Shown here in pieces: positions 1 to 6,510 of a stretch of 13,038 nt of DNA. A program made the translations under genes and the position numbers. The notes under the pieces are model-generated. The model did not search any database. It was not told the origin of the DNA and saw only the letters and a program-made list of their open reading frames with translations. The stretch lies in assembly GCA_943356515.1 (NCBI GenBank), contig CALRFM010000019.1, forward strand, positions 1 through 13,038, read 5' to 3'. The number at the start of each line of letters is the position of its first letter. Position 1 is the stretch's first letter. This DNA is from Patescibacteria group bacterium (GTDB lineage Bacteria; Patescibacteriota; Microgenomatia; UBA1406; GWC2-37-13).

Positions 1-1
1 A

Positions 2-157
2 AAAGTTCCCAATGCAGTGATTGAACTTGCGCAAAAACGAGAGCAAGCAAGAAAAGAAAATGACTTTGAAACGTCAGACAAATTAAGAAATGAAATCGCT
101 TCACATGGCTATATAATTGAAGATCGTGACACCGGATATGTAATAAAAAGGAAGTGA
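2..157 (+). CDS. cysS: Cysteinyl-tRNA synthetase, C-terminal end (partial, 5' end outside window)
   Basis: The first 51 codons, open from the left edge to a TGA at 155-157, read as a short basic helix followed by a closing strand: VPNAVIELAQKREQARKEND, then FETSDKLRNEI, then a tail ending EDRDTGYVIKRK. This pattern (R.QAR..KDF..SD.LR..I...G..IEDT..G) is the typical C-terminal end of bacterial CysRS, which charges tRNA-Cys in the cytoplasm. Only the anticodon-binding tail is visible; the catalytic core with HIGH and KMSKS lies outside, so activity cannot be judged. The next gene starts within 50 bases on the same strand and may be partly cotranscribed. The family call rests on the tail pattern alone but is fairly specific. 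Confidence 0.8.
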   Translation, partial: KVPNAVIELAQKREQARKENDFETSDKLRNEIASHGYIIEDRDTGYVIKRK

Positions 158-160
158 GTC

Positions 161-189
161 TTGACATTCTTCACGAATCATTATATGGT
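161..189 (+). promoter_or_regulatory. Candidate sigma-70 promoter for the TKDDL repeat gene
   Basis: A perfect TTGACA (161-166) is followed after 17 bases by TATGGT (184-189, 4 of 6 matches). Transcription would begin near 196, almost on the ATG at 200, giving a leaderless or nearly leaderless mRNA. The competing reading is that TTG at 161 is a start codon, with GGAAGTGAG just upstream acting as a ribosome site. That purine stretch is also the end of cysS, and other genes here lack such sites, so I favour the promoter reading. Confidence 0.4.
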
Positions 190-199
190 GTACATACAC

Positions 200-766
200 A
201 TGCTTACTAATAATGATATCGCAAAACTTATCGCAGCACTTAGTGGGACCTTAATCACGAAAGATGATCTTAAAGGTTTTGCTACCAAAGATGACTTGAA
301 GAACTTTGCTACCAAGGATGATCTGAAAGAGTTTGCAAAGAAAGATGATCTTAAAGGCTTTGCTACTAAAGATGATTTGAAGAGCTTTGCTACTAAGGAT
401 GATCTTAAAGGCTTTGCTACTAAAGATGATTTGAAGAACTTTGCTACTAAGGATGATCTTAAAGGTTTTGCTACCAAAGATGACTTGAAGAACTTTGCTA
501 CTAAGGATGACTTGAAGGACTTTGCTACTAAGGATGATTTGAAGAGCTTTGCTACTAAGGATGATCTAGTTAAGGTAGAAAAGAAGATTAATACGATTGA
601 TGAAAAGATTGATCGAAATGGAAAGATGATACAAGATCTGGATGAACGAGTCGACACGTTAGGGAAAGAAGTAGTAGACTACACAAAAGATCATTATGGT
701 GCTCATCAAAAACTACTTGACGATCACGATTCCCGTATTCAAGTGCTCGAACAATTGCACGTATAA
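200..766 (+). CDS. Hypothetical 9-residue-repeat (TKDDLKxFA) protein with C-terminal coiled coil
   Basis: No known function. From the ATG at 200 the product is 188 residues. After a short N-terminal stretch (MLTNNDIAKLIAALSG) come eleven consecutive 9-residue units, consensus TKDDLK(G/N/S/D/E)FA, then a partial twelfth. A charged helical tail (KVEKKINTIDEKIDRNGKM onward) follows, with hydrophobic residues spaced as in a coiled coil, ending in a His/Asp-rich segment. There is no signal peptide or membrane segment, so it is likely cytosolic and elongated or oligomeric. The reading frame also opens upstream to a TTG at 161, which would add 13 residues; ATG 200 is preferred because TTG 161 is part of a perfect -35 box. 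The gene follows cysS directly and converges on the acetyl-CoA synthetase gene with a two-base gap and no visible terminator. A structural or scaffolding role is only a guess. Confidence 0.75.
   Translation: MLTNNDIAKLIAALSGTLITKDDLKGFATKDDLKNFATKDDLKEFAKKDDLKGFATKDDLKSFATKDDLKGFATKDDLKNFATKDDLKGFATKDDLKNFATKDDLKDFATKDDLKSFATKDDLVKVEKKINTIDEKIDRNGKMIQDLDERVDTLGKEVVDYTKDHYGAHQKLLDDHDSRIQVLEQLHV
257..553 (+). repeat. Tandem array of eleven 27-bp coding repeats
   Basis: Eleven in-frame 27-bp units encode TKDDLKxFA with no length variation; a twelfth decays after TKDDL. Units differ mostly at silent sites and at the seventh residue, whose order is G, N, E, G, S, G, N, G, N, D, S. A 54-bp double unit is visible in the middle (G-S, G-N, G-N). 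Units 1-2 and 8-9 share at least 48 identical bases, seven units apart, which indicates recent block copying by slippage or unequal recombination. Confidence 0.95.
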
Positions 767-768
767 TC

Positions 769-2844
769 TTACAATATAACCCGCGCGTCAACTGCCACCA
801 GTCCATCTTCAAAAACGATGAGCGGATTGATATCGAGTGACGATATAGTAAGGTGCGCTTCCATAAGTGAACCGATCTGTAGTACGATATGATAGAGTTC
901 TTTGACAGGTAGTTTTGGCATATTGCGATAACCTGAAACTAATTTTTGAAGTATTGACGATTGGATCTGATCTTTAAACTGCACATATGAAGTGGGGTAC
1001 ACAAATTGTACTACTTGGTGTAATAGCTCAGCATACACACCGCCCAGTCCAACCACCAAAACCGTTCCAAAAATGGCATCTCGTTTGGCACCCAACAGAA
1101 GCTCATGACCACTGTATTCATGTTGTATATAACAACCAGATTTTTTTCCGCCGATATGCGTGAGCGAGTCATAGGCAGCTTGCAACTCTTCAAACGTATT
1201 GATGCCTGTGAGGACGCCTTTCACTTCTGTCTTGTGGGTAACTTTTTCTGAGGCAATCTTTGCAACGAGCGGGTAGCCTTCGATCCCAACGATAGAAGTG
1301 AGGTCTGCGTGTGAAGTGGCCAAATATGTTTTGGCAGTGGGAATACCACTCCATGAAAGCACCTGTAACGAATCATATTGATTCAAATACATTTTACCCT
1401 GCGCTTGTAAAAATATCTCTTTCATGTCTAGTTTGTGAGATGATAATGATATGTTTTTCAGAGGAGACGTATTTTGATAAGGAAGCTCTTGGGCTGGTAT
1501 TAATTTGTGCAGTGCTTTGGGAAATGATGCAATGTAGCGCAGACTCACCATTCCTTTTCTTTCAAAAAAATCATGTGCCGGAGCTACGGTTTTTCTTCCC
1601 ATAAAGAGGGGGTAAATAGGTACGTTGGAACGTTGTGATACCTTATAAAGTACTCGAGCTGTTTTCATAATTTCAGTGTTTGCTTGCGGTGTGAGAAGTA
1701 CCACAACTGCACCGATGTCTTTTTCTTGCATAGTAAGCTCTATGGCACGCTCATAGTCAAAGGCGCTGGCATCGCCAAGCAGGTCTATTGGGTTGTGAAT
1801 AGTAATTTTTTTGAAATTATCGAATGCTTTATGTAAATTTTTTGCTGTTTTTTCTGAAATAGTAACGAGCGATAGCTGGTTTTGGATAAGCTCGTCGGTA
1901 AGAAGCACTCCCATACCGCCGGCGTTAGATAACACGAGGATATTCTTATTTTTTGGAATTTGGCCAAGACTGAGTAACTTCAAAAGAAATTGAAATTCTG
2001 CAAAGGTATCAGCACGAATTGCAGCGCCCTGGCGGACTATGGCATCAAATACCCCGTCATCTCCTACCAAGCTTCCGGTATGCGATAGTGCCGCTTTTGA
2101 GCCTGCTTCGGTGCGTCCTGCTTTAAGAATGACTACGGGTTTTTTGCTGGTGGCTTGTTTCAACGCTGTTTGAAAAGCTTCACCATTCACAATATCTTCC
2201 ACATACATACCAATCACTGCGGTATGGGGATCTGAAGTGAGATGTGCGAGTGTATGAGACTCAGTGATGGTAGTTTTATTGCCCAGACTTATAAACTGCG
2301 ATAATCCAAGGTGCGTTTTAGATACCATGTAGTCGAGCATGGCCGCGCCAAGGGCGCCCGATTGTGAGATGATACCGATGTTGCCATGCGGGGCAATACT
2401 GCCAAAAAATGTGGCGTTGATCTTTTTTTTGGTGTTTATAAAGCCGATACAATTGGGCCCCAGAAGTGTGATGTTGTGTTGTTTTAATGTTGATTGAAGT
2501 TCCTTTTCTAATATATCGCCATCTGGCGTGTGCGTTTCTTTGAATCCTGCGGCAAAAAGCAATACATTTTTGCAGCTTTTTGCCGCAATATCATCTATAT
2601 AGTTGACCGCAATACCCGCTGGAATAGCCAGAATACATAAGTCTATTGTTCCTTCAATTTCAGAAAGTGAGCGGTACGATTTTTTCCCTAAAATAGTATG
2701 ACCTGATGGATGGACAAAGTGGAGTTTACCTTTATAGCCTTGCGCCATCATGTTTTTGGCAACCAAATGACCAACTTTTAGAGGGTTTTCCGACACACCT
2801 ATAATGGCTATGGAGGAAGGATTAAAAAAGGACTGAAGGTTCAT
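769..2844 (-). CDS. Acetyl-CoA synthetase (ADP-forming), fused alpha-beta subunits
   Basis: This 691-residue enzyme is of the family that converts acyl-CoA + ADP + phosphate to acid + CoA + ATP, a substrate-level ATP route in fermenting cells. Order of domains: CoA-binding Rossmann domain (about 1-130, IAIIGVSENP), then succinyl-CoA-ligase-like domains (about 145-450) with GPNCIG at 129-134, SQSGALGAAM near 160-169, and SHTGS at 254-258, whose His255 fits the phosphorylated histidine. A C-terminal ATP-grasp domain (about 485-691) shows HKTEVKGV at 537-544, LLLGAKRD, GLGG, DINPL at 671-675 and VDAR at 685-688. All expected blocks are present and the length matches the fused family, so it should be active. 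Acetate is the likely product, but other short acyl-CoAs are possible. The start is preceded by a TATACT box six bases away, suggesting a leaderless transcript. Divergent from the small-gene set at 2892. A protein acetyltransferase (Pat-like) relative is less likely because no GNAT domain is present. Confidence 0.93.
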   Translation of the reverse strand: MNLQSFFNPSSIAIIGVSENPLKVGHLVAKNMMAQGYKGKLHFVHPSGHTILGKKSYRSLSEIEGTIDLCILAIPAGIAVNYIDDIAAKSCKNVLLFAAGFKETHTPDGDILEKELQSTLKQHNITLLGPNCIGFINTKKKINATFFGSIAPHGNIGIISQSGALGAAMLDYMVSKTHLGLSQFISLGNKTTITESHTLAHLTSDPHTAVIGMYVEDIVNGEAFQTALKQATSKKPVVILKAGRTEAGSKAALSHTGSLVGDDGVFDAIVRQGAAIRADTFAEFQFLLKLLSLGQIPKNKNILVLSNAGGMGVLLTDELIQNQLSLVTISEKTAKNLHKAFDNFKKITIHNPIDLLGDASAFDYERAIELTMQEKDIGAVVVLLTPQANTEIMKTARVLYKVSQRSNVPIYPLFMGRKTVAPAHDFFERKGMVSLRYIASFPKALHKLIPAQELPYQNTSPLKNISLSSHKLDMKEIFLQAQGKMYLNQYDSLQVLSWSGIPTAKTYLATSHADLTSIVGIEGYPLVAKIASEKVTHKTEVKGVLTGINTFEELQAAYDSLTHIGGKKSGCYIQHEYSGHELLLGAKRDAIFGTVLVVGLGGVYAELLHQVVQFVYPTSYVQFKDQIQSSILQKLVSGYRNMPKLPVKELYHIVLQIGSLMEAHLTISSLDINPLIVFEDGLVAVDARVIL

Positions 2845-2850
2845 GTATTT

Positions 2851-2856
2851 AGTATA
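2851..2856 (-). promoter_or_regulatory. -10 box (TATACT) for the acetyl-CoA synthetase gene
   Basis: On the minus strand TATACT ends six bases before the ATG at 2844, so the predicted first transcribed base lies on or next to the start codon. No clear -35 box is seen; a T-rich tract lies upstream. It sits back to back with the TATACT of the divergent gene set, only 24 bases away. Confidence 0.5.
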
Positions 2857-2877
2857 TAGTAAAAAAATACGAAGCTA

Positions 2878-2886
2878 TGCTATACT
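2878..2886 (+). promoter_or_regulatory. Extended -10 promoter (TGCTATACT) for the three-gene set
   Basis: TGCTATACT fits the TGn extended -10 pattern, which compensates for the lack of a recognisable -35. It ends five bases before ATG 2892 and lies downstream of the alternative ATG at 2877, so this promoter could only serve the later starts (2892 or 2898). A leaderless mRNA is predicted. Confidence 0.5.
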
Positions 2887-2891
2887 ATTTA

Positions 2892-3164
2892 ATGAATATG
2901 CCAATATCACAAAAACCATCTTTGAGTGAAACAAAAATAAAATCTGATACAGTGATTGGAAGTAAATATGCACAAGCTGCAACTGTCACAGTTAGTGATA
3001 TAGACATCACTATTGAGTTTATATTTATAAATCAACGAAGTAAGGAGGGGGAAATTATCTCAAGAATAACACTACCTCGTCCGTCAGGAGAAGGCTTAGC
3101 TAAAACGATACTAACCACTGTCAAATCTCATGAATTAAAAAAGAAAGGAAAAACTCATGATTAA
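2892..3164 (+). CDS. Small hypothetical protein, possibly DUF3467-like (first gene of three)
   Basis: Not recognised with certainty. The 90-residue product has a polar N-terminus, then alternating hydrophobic stretches typical of beta strands (ATVTVSDIDITIEFIFI), the segment SRITLPRPSGEGLAKTI, which could start a helix, and a lysine-rich tail. The strand-then-SRI-then-helix plan is reminiscent of DUF3467 proteins, but no diagnostic motif proves it. ATG 2892 is chosen because a TGCTATACT box ends five bases upstream; ATG 2877 lies before that box. The last eight bases overlap the next gene, which indicates translational coupling. The three genes here are more AT-rich than the flanking metabolic genes, consistent with an acquired module. 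Confidence 0.6.
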   Translation: MNMPISQKPSLSETKIKSDTVIGSKYAQAATVTVSDIDITIEFIFINQRSKEGEIISRITLPRPSGEGLAKTILTTVKSHELKKKGKTHD

Positions 3165-3528
3165 CACAATAAATACCACTCTTTTCGAAATTGAGTACCC
3201 CTTTAACCACTCAACTTCTAGTAAAACTATGTTGGACATAGATGTAATGTTGGGCCAAAAAGTGAAGCATTATATTGATGAGCTCTATACTTCAGACTAC
3301 GCCTTGATAAAGCATATTCCTGTCACTATAGAATATAAGTACAAAGATAATTATATTATGATTCAAGAGCAATTAAATATAGTTGAAGAAGCAACTTCAT
3401 TATTAGAAGTTGAGAAAAAAATAGCTAAAGAAATTGTTAAACTTTATTCTAAGCTTACGAGAGATAAGATTAAACTTGGACCTTATCCAAAAGAAATGCT
3501 TACATATCTCCATAAATACATTACTTAA
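3157..3528 (+). CDS. Hypothetical protein (second gene of three)
   Basis: I do not recognise this 123-residue protein. It has no membrane segment or signal peptide. The N-terminal half (to about 75) is predicted mixed alpha/beta, with strand-like ITIEYKYKDNYIMIQEQ type alternation. The C-terminal half has two likely helices (EATSLLEVEKKIAKEIVKLY and a following basic stretch), ending YLHKYIT. Its ATG overlaps the end of the upstream gene by eight bases and the next gene starts eight bases downstream, so all three are almost certainly one transcript. As the middle gene beside a HicA-like protein it could be a partner or antitoxin, but nothing in the sequence shows a DNA-binding domain. Function remains open. 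Confidence 0.6.
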   Translation: MINTINTTLFEIEYPFNHSTSSKTMLDIDVMLGQKVKHYIDELYTSDYALIKHIPVTIEYKYKDNYIMIQEQLNIVEEATSLLEVEKKIAKEIVKLYSKLTRDKIKLGPYPKEMLTYLHKYIT

Positions 3529-3536
3529 TTCATTCA

Positions 3537-3824
3537 GTGAAAAATAAAGATTTCAGTAAAATTGTTAAGAAATTAAAGAAGAAGTTCGTTTTAATAGAAG
3601 ATAGTACTGATCATATTTCTTATGAAATTTATTTTGAGGACATATTAATAACTTTAATCAAAACGTCTCACTCACCAAAAGATCATCAAGATCAGTTTAT
3701 TGCACAAAACCTTCATATAAGTAAAACAGAGCTGAAAAACTATGTAGCTTGCAATTTTTCAAACCTTGATCTTATCAATAAAATCGAACAGAAAGGATAT
3801 TGGCCGAAAGGTATAAAGTATTAA
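3537..3824 (+). CDS. Small HicA-like protein (putative toxin-family fold, third gene of three)
   Basis: A 95-residue product beginning at GTG 3537, eight bases after the previous stop. It starts with a basic helix (KDFSKIVKKLKKKF) and continues with strands around TDHISYEIYFEDILITLIKT. It then has a SHSPKDH motif and a helical part containing IAQNLHISKTELKNYVAC, ending KIEQKGYWPKG. A leading basic helix, strands carrying a conserved His, an SH(G/S) turn and a helix with LHIS..EL..Y..C resembles the divergent HicA-like small proteins of bacteria and archaea (dsRNA-binding-type fold, mRNA cleavage in true HicA). The catalytic role is not shown, and HicB, the usual partner, is not recognised nearby. 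No Shine-Dalgarno precedes the GTG, so translation may depend on coupling. It converges on the glycosyltransferase gene with an eight-base gap. Confidence 0.6.
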   Translation: MKNKDFSKIVKKLKKKFVLIEDSTDHISYEIYFEDILITLIKTSHSPKDHQDQFIAQNLHISKTELKNYVACNFSNLDLINKIEQKGYWPKGIKY

Positions 3825-3832
3825 TTTTTTAA

Positions 3833-5512
3833 CTACACTTTCTTATATATCCGTATTACCGGATGATCAAATACCGTCCAGGTTTCTTCAGCCTGCTCGT
3901 CGGGAAATGAGATGAGGGTTTTGCCAAAGAGCTCTATACGGGGATATGATGAAAATGACGTTACATATTCAAATCGTCCACTTTCGAGTAATTCGTCGTA
4001 ATACCGATTAACAAGTGGGTAGGCGGCTTCTAACTTCTCACATCGATCATGTTGGTAGCCCCACAAATTTGCCCTGCACGAGTGATTTGCAAACACTCTG
4101 CGCGAGGGAACAATGATGTAATCTGCTTTATCCATAGACTCTTTAAGATCAGTTTCCAATTCAGGCATAGTATCAAGGTCGTAATAATTAAATGAGTCAG
4201 TTTGGTAGTGTAGAGCAGCGCTGACGAGCTGGTCTACCAACGGATTGGGAATGGGAACGTCTACTACATTGGCTGTTTCAAACAAGATAAACGAATCATT
4301 AGGCACATGCTCATAGATCCATGCAGAGGCTTTAAATCGAACATCTGGTTGTTGATAGATGGTGAGAAATGCCACACCTGGCACAACGATGATATATGCG
4401 ATGATGATGGCGATGAGACGATGTTTGATCTTATTTACAATTTGGGCATACGACACGGCAGCCATGAGAATAAATAACGGAAAAAACGGTGCAAGAAACC
4501 GTGTCCATTTAGCGTACAATAATGCGTTTGGAACAAATAACAGCAGCAGTATGATGCGGATGATGTTATATTCTGCCCGCTTCCACGAAAGGGTGATACA
4601 TCCCCACAGCCCAAGGAGCATTACGGGAAAACCTAATGCAAACGGGAATACATTTACCAGTTGAAAGAGGCCGGGAATAGCGTACTCAAATGATCTGGTA
4701 TAGAAGGCCCTATATTCACCAGTTCCCACTGAAGATTCGTAATTCATGGAGTGGATAAAGCCCTGGAAATCTATGATGTTGTAGTGTGAGGCGATAATGA
4801 AAAACACCATCATAATAACGCCAATGCGAAAGAGAGAAAATAATGTGTACAGTACGTGCTTTTCTTCACTTCGGTTGAAATGAATACTATACGTAAAGAA
4901 CGGAATACTCGCAAGAAGAAGCGCCGACACTTTTACGCCTACTGCAATGCCCAGAACAATTCCAACACATAAGATGTATGAGCGTGAACTTAAGGTGTTT
5001 TGCATGAATCGGAGGGAAAGATAGATAAGAATGCTTGCTGCAAGCATGAGTGCCGATTCAGTGGTGCCAAAATGTGCAAATTGAATAAATACTGGTGTAA
5101 ATATAAATAATGTTGATACTAAATAGAGACGCAGATGAGATACGTTAACAAGTCGTCGCACTGATTTCATAAGAAAAAATACCATCGCAACCGACGCTAC
5201 AGCAGAGATGATGCGAAGCGCTAATACAGGAGGAATGAGAGCCTTTGATGCCCACATAATACCGTGTGCCACATACAACGGAAGCTGTCCGTAAGCATAG
5301 AACTTAGGATTTAAGCAATCAAATGTAAACCCAGCTTCACAGTTTATAGTATAAATACCAATCACCATATTGCGCTCATCGGGGTGCATGGGGTAGGGCA
5401 TTCCCCAGTCTAACCCGACAAATCTGGTGTACACTAAAAGCGCTATAAATAGGAACGGAATAACCCAGCTGTTGAATTTTCTTTTCATAGTGATATAATT
5501 ATGCCTGACCAT
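3833..5512 (-). CDS. Membrane glycosyltransferase, GT39/PMT (ArnT-like) family
   Basis: A 559-residue polytopic protein. A positively charged N-terminus (MVRHNYITMKRKF) precedes a first membrane helix at about 15-33. The first outer loop carries HPDE at 43-46, the acidic catalytic site typical of GT-C enzymes that take a sugar from a polyprenyl-phosphate donor. About ten further hydrophobic segments follow up to about residue 380 (for example LFIFTPVFIQF, VIMMVFFIIA, LIAIIIAYIIVVPGVAF). A soluble C-terminal region of about 170 residues, likely extracytoplasmic, comes last. It probably glycosylates a cell-surface protein or polymer; the acceptor is unknown. The start at 5512 fits a minus-strand TATAAT 17 bases upstream; the in-frame ATG at 5488 is an alternative and would leave the membrane helix intact. 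The 5' end overlaps the promoter of the divergent rpsF cluster. Confidence 0.85.
   Translation of the reverse strand: MVRHNYITMKRKFNSWVIPFLFIALLVYTRFVGLDWGMPYPMHPDERNMVIGIYTINCEAGFTFDCLNPKFYAYGQLPLYVAHGIMWASKALIPPVLALRIISAVASVAMVFFLMKSVRRLVNVSHLRLYLVSTLFIFTPVFIQFAHFGTTESALMLAASILIYLSLRFMQNTLSSRSYILCVGIVLGIAVGVKVSALLLASIPFFTYSIHFNRSEEKHVLYTLFSLFRIGVIMMVFFIIASHYNIIDFQGFIHSMNYESSVGTGEYRAFYTRSFEYAIPGLFQLVNVFPFALGFPVMLLGLWGCITLSWKRAEYNIIRIILLLLFVPNALLYAKWTRFLAPFFPLFILMAAVSYAQIVNKIKHRLIAIIIAYIIVVPGVAFLTIYQQPDVRFKASAWIYEHVPNDSFILFETANVVDVPIPNPLVDQLVSAALHYQTDSFNYYDLDTMPELETDLKESMDKADYIIVPSRRVFANHSCRANLWGYQHDRCEKLEAAYPLVNRYYDELLESGRFEYVTSFSSYPRIELFGKTLISFPDEQAEETWTVFDHPVIRIYKKV
5472..5499 (+). promoter_or_regulatory. 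Promoter of the rpsF-ssb-rpsR cluster
   Basis: TTGAAT (5472-5477), a 16-base spacer and a perfect TATAAT (5494-5499) predict a start near 5506 and a leader of about 48 bases before rpsF. The element lies inside the first codons of the divergent glycosyltransferase gene. A weaker alternative, CTGACC (5505-5510) with TATTAT (5529-5534) 18 bases on, would give a leader of about 13 bases. Confidence 0.5.
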
Positions 5513-5553
5513 AACGAATGGTATTACTTATTATATGATGGAATGGTAACAAT
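5506..5553 (+). promoter_or_regulatory. Untranslated leader of rpsF with competing short pairings
   Basis: If the TATAAT at 5494 is used, this segment is the mRNA leader. ACCAT (5508-5512) can pair with ATGGT at 5518-5522 (five-base loop) or with ATGGT at 5543-5547 just before the start codon; both ATGGT copies lie in a repeated GAATGGTA. S6:S18 autoregulation through leader RNA is known in many bacteria, but the expected CCG-bulge structure is not recognisable here, so a regulatory role is only a suggestion. Confidence 0.25.
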
Positions 5554-5558
5554 ATGAA
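5530..5558 (-). promoter_or_regulatory. Promoter of the glycosyltransferase gene
   Basis: Read on the minus strand: TTCATA (5558-5553), a 17-base spacer, then a perfect TATAAT (5535-5530). The start would be near 5523, about ten bases before the ATG at 5512. It overlaps the rpsF start codon, and its transcript would overlap the rpsF leader antisense. Confidence 0.4.
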
Positions 5559-5823
5559 CACATACGAATGCACGATTGTGGTAGACGGACCAAAACAACT
5601 TGAAGAATTTAAAACCCTTATGACTGAATTTTCAGTCAAACTTTCAGGAGAAAAACCTTGGGGAAAGCGTTTATTTACCTATCCTATAGGTAAAAAAGAA
5701 TCAGGAGAATATTACACCATGAAACTCACCATTAATTCAAGTAAGCTTGCCGCTATGCGTCAGAAATTGGAATATTCAAACATCGTAATTCGATCACTTA
5801 TAATTCTCGAAGAAAATTTATAG
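5554..5823 (+). CDS. rpsF: Small-subunit ribosomal protein bS6
   Basis: An 89-residue protein, slightly short for bS6 (usually 95-135) because the variable C-terminal tail is missing. The S6 ferredoxin-like pattern is clear: an opening strand YECTIVVDG, a helix, the central KPWGKRLFTYPIGKKESGEY block (equivalent to GRR.LAYPI.K...G.Y) and a closing strand IVIRSLIIL. S6 binds S18 on the platform of the 30S subunit. It is first in the conserved rpsF-ssb-rpsR order, with ssb eight bases downstream. No Shine-Dalgarno is visible before ATG 5554. Confidence 0.93.
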   Translation: MNTYECTIVVDGPKQLEEFKTLMTEFSVKLSGEKPWGKRLFTYPIGKKESGEYYTMKLTINSSKLAAMRQKLEYSNIVIRSLIILEENL

Positions 5824-5831
5824 TACTTGTT

Positions 5832-6278
5832 ATGGCAAATAGATCTATCAATAAAGTAACGATTCTTGGCAATCTCACCCGAGATCCAGAATTAAAATTT
5901 ACGCCATCAGGTACGGCGGTCTGCACTTTTAGTGTTGCTACTAATCGCACATGGACCACCAAAGAAGGACAAACAAGAGAAGATGTACAATATCACCGAT
6001 TTGTAGCTTGGCAAAAATTAGCTGAACTTTGTGGTAAACTCCTCAGTAAAGGAAAGCGGGTATATTGTGAAGGGCGCATAACCTATAGAGAGTATAAAGA
6101 TAAAAATGATCAACAACGTTTTATCACTGAAATTGTACTTGACGATTTTATTGTCTTTCACGATAATCACGATAATGCAGAAACTCAAACAGTGGAAAAA
6201 GATGCTGATACAACAGCAAAAAAAGCGCAAGACCAAGCAAATGACGAAGATGTTAATCCTGAAGATATACCATTCTAA
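5832..6278 (+). CDS. ssb: Single-stranded DNA-binding protein
   Basis: A 148-residue SSB. The OB-fold (about 3-112) shows the hallmark NKVTILGNLTRDPELKFTPS, then VCTFSVATNR, then VQYHRFVAWQKLAELCGKLL and KGKRVYCEGRITYREYKD. A disordered acidic/glutamine-containing linker follows, and the protein ends in EDIPF, the C-terminal peptide through which bacterial SSB recruits replication and repair proteins. It coats single-stranded DNA during replication, recombination and repair, normally as a tetramer. Its place between rpsF and rpsR is the classical arrangement, so it is presumably cotranscribed with both; no internal promoter is apparent. Confidence 0.96.
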   Translation: MANRSINKVTILGNLTRDPELKFTPSGTAVCTFSVATNRTWTTKEGQTREDVQYHRFVAWQKLAELCGKLLSKGKRVYCEGRITYREYKDKNDQQRFITEIVLDDFIVFHDNHDNAETQTVEKDADTTAKKAQDQANDEDVNPEDIPF

Positions 6279-6293
6279 ATTTATTACATAATC

Positions 6294-6500
6294 ATGAAAT
6301 GTTTTTTCTGTAAATACAAAATGAATCCAGACTACAAGGATGTAGATACTATGGAAAAATTTCTTACCCCTCGTAAGAAAATAGTAAGTAGAGAACGAAG
6401 CAATGTGTGCGCTAAACACCAACGAGCACTTTCAAAGCATATCAAATATGCTCGGTATTTAGCACTCCTCCCCTACACCTCTTATCAGGGAGCAAAATAA
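6294..6500 (+). CDS. rpsR: Small-subunit ribosomal protein bS18, zinc-binding type
   Basis: A 68-residue protein with the S18 signature: CFFC near the start, DYKDVDTMEKFLTPRKKI, then NVCAKHQRALSKHIKYARYLALLPY. Cys3, Cys6, Cys39 and His42 form a plausible zinc site, as in the C+ form of S18; many bacteria have lost these cysteines. S18 pairs with S6 on the 30S platform. It starts 15 bases after ssb with no Shine-Dalgarno. The gene normally found next, rplI (bL9), is absent: an unrelated gene begins 17 bases downstream from its own promoter. Absence of bL9 has been reported in several CPR groups. Confidence 0.95.
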   Translation: MKCFFCKYKMNPDYKDVDTMEKFLTPRKKIVSRERSNVCAKHQRALSKHIKYARYLALLPYTSYQGAK

Positions 6501-6510
6501 CTGCTATAAT
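6482..6510 (+). promoter_or_regulatory. Extended -10 promoter before the barrel-sandwich protein gene
   Basis: TTATCA (6482-6487), a 17-base spacer and TGCTATAAT (6502-6510) give an extended -10 with a usable -35, inside the end of rpsR. The box ends seven bases before ATG 6518, so the mRNA is predicted to be leaderless. It probably drives 6518 and the two protease genes that follow. Confidence 0.6.

Noticed and set aside
257..553. CRISPR-like regular repeats
   Set aside because: The repeats are contiguous without spacers, keep a reading frame and vary mostly at silent sites, so they are coding tandem repeats.
181..657. Long open frame on the minus strand across the repeat array, encoding serine/leucine/valine-rich repeats
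   Set aside because: It is the mirror of the plus-strand 27-bp repeats: any stop-free unit repeats stop-free. The plus frame gives a charged, regular protein with a sensible tail; the minus frame does not.
1311..1604. Plus-strand open frame of 97 codons inside the acetyl-CoA synthetase gene
   Set aside because: It lies wholly antisense to a well-conserved enzyme and gives a Cys/Met/Phe-rich product with no recognisable feature.
5506..5553. Classical S6:S18 ribosomal leader RNA motif
   Set aside because: The characteristic stem with the conserved CCG bulge could not be drawn; only five-base pairings are available.
5501..5557. Eighteen-codon leader peptide (starting MPDHNEWYY) whose TGA overlaps the rpsF ATG
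   Set aside because: Its ATG lies one base after the TATAAT box, upstream of the predicted transcription start, so it would not be in the mRNA. It has no ribosome site or attenuator-like composition.
6018..6422. Minus-strand hydrophobic open frame of 134 codons opposite ssb and rpsR
   Set aside because: It is antisense to two conserved genes; its Phe/Ile-rich hydrophobicity is what reverse complements of lysine-rich AT-rich genes produce.
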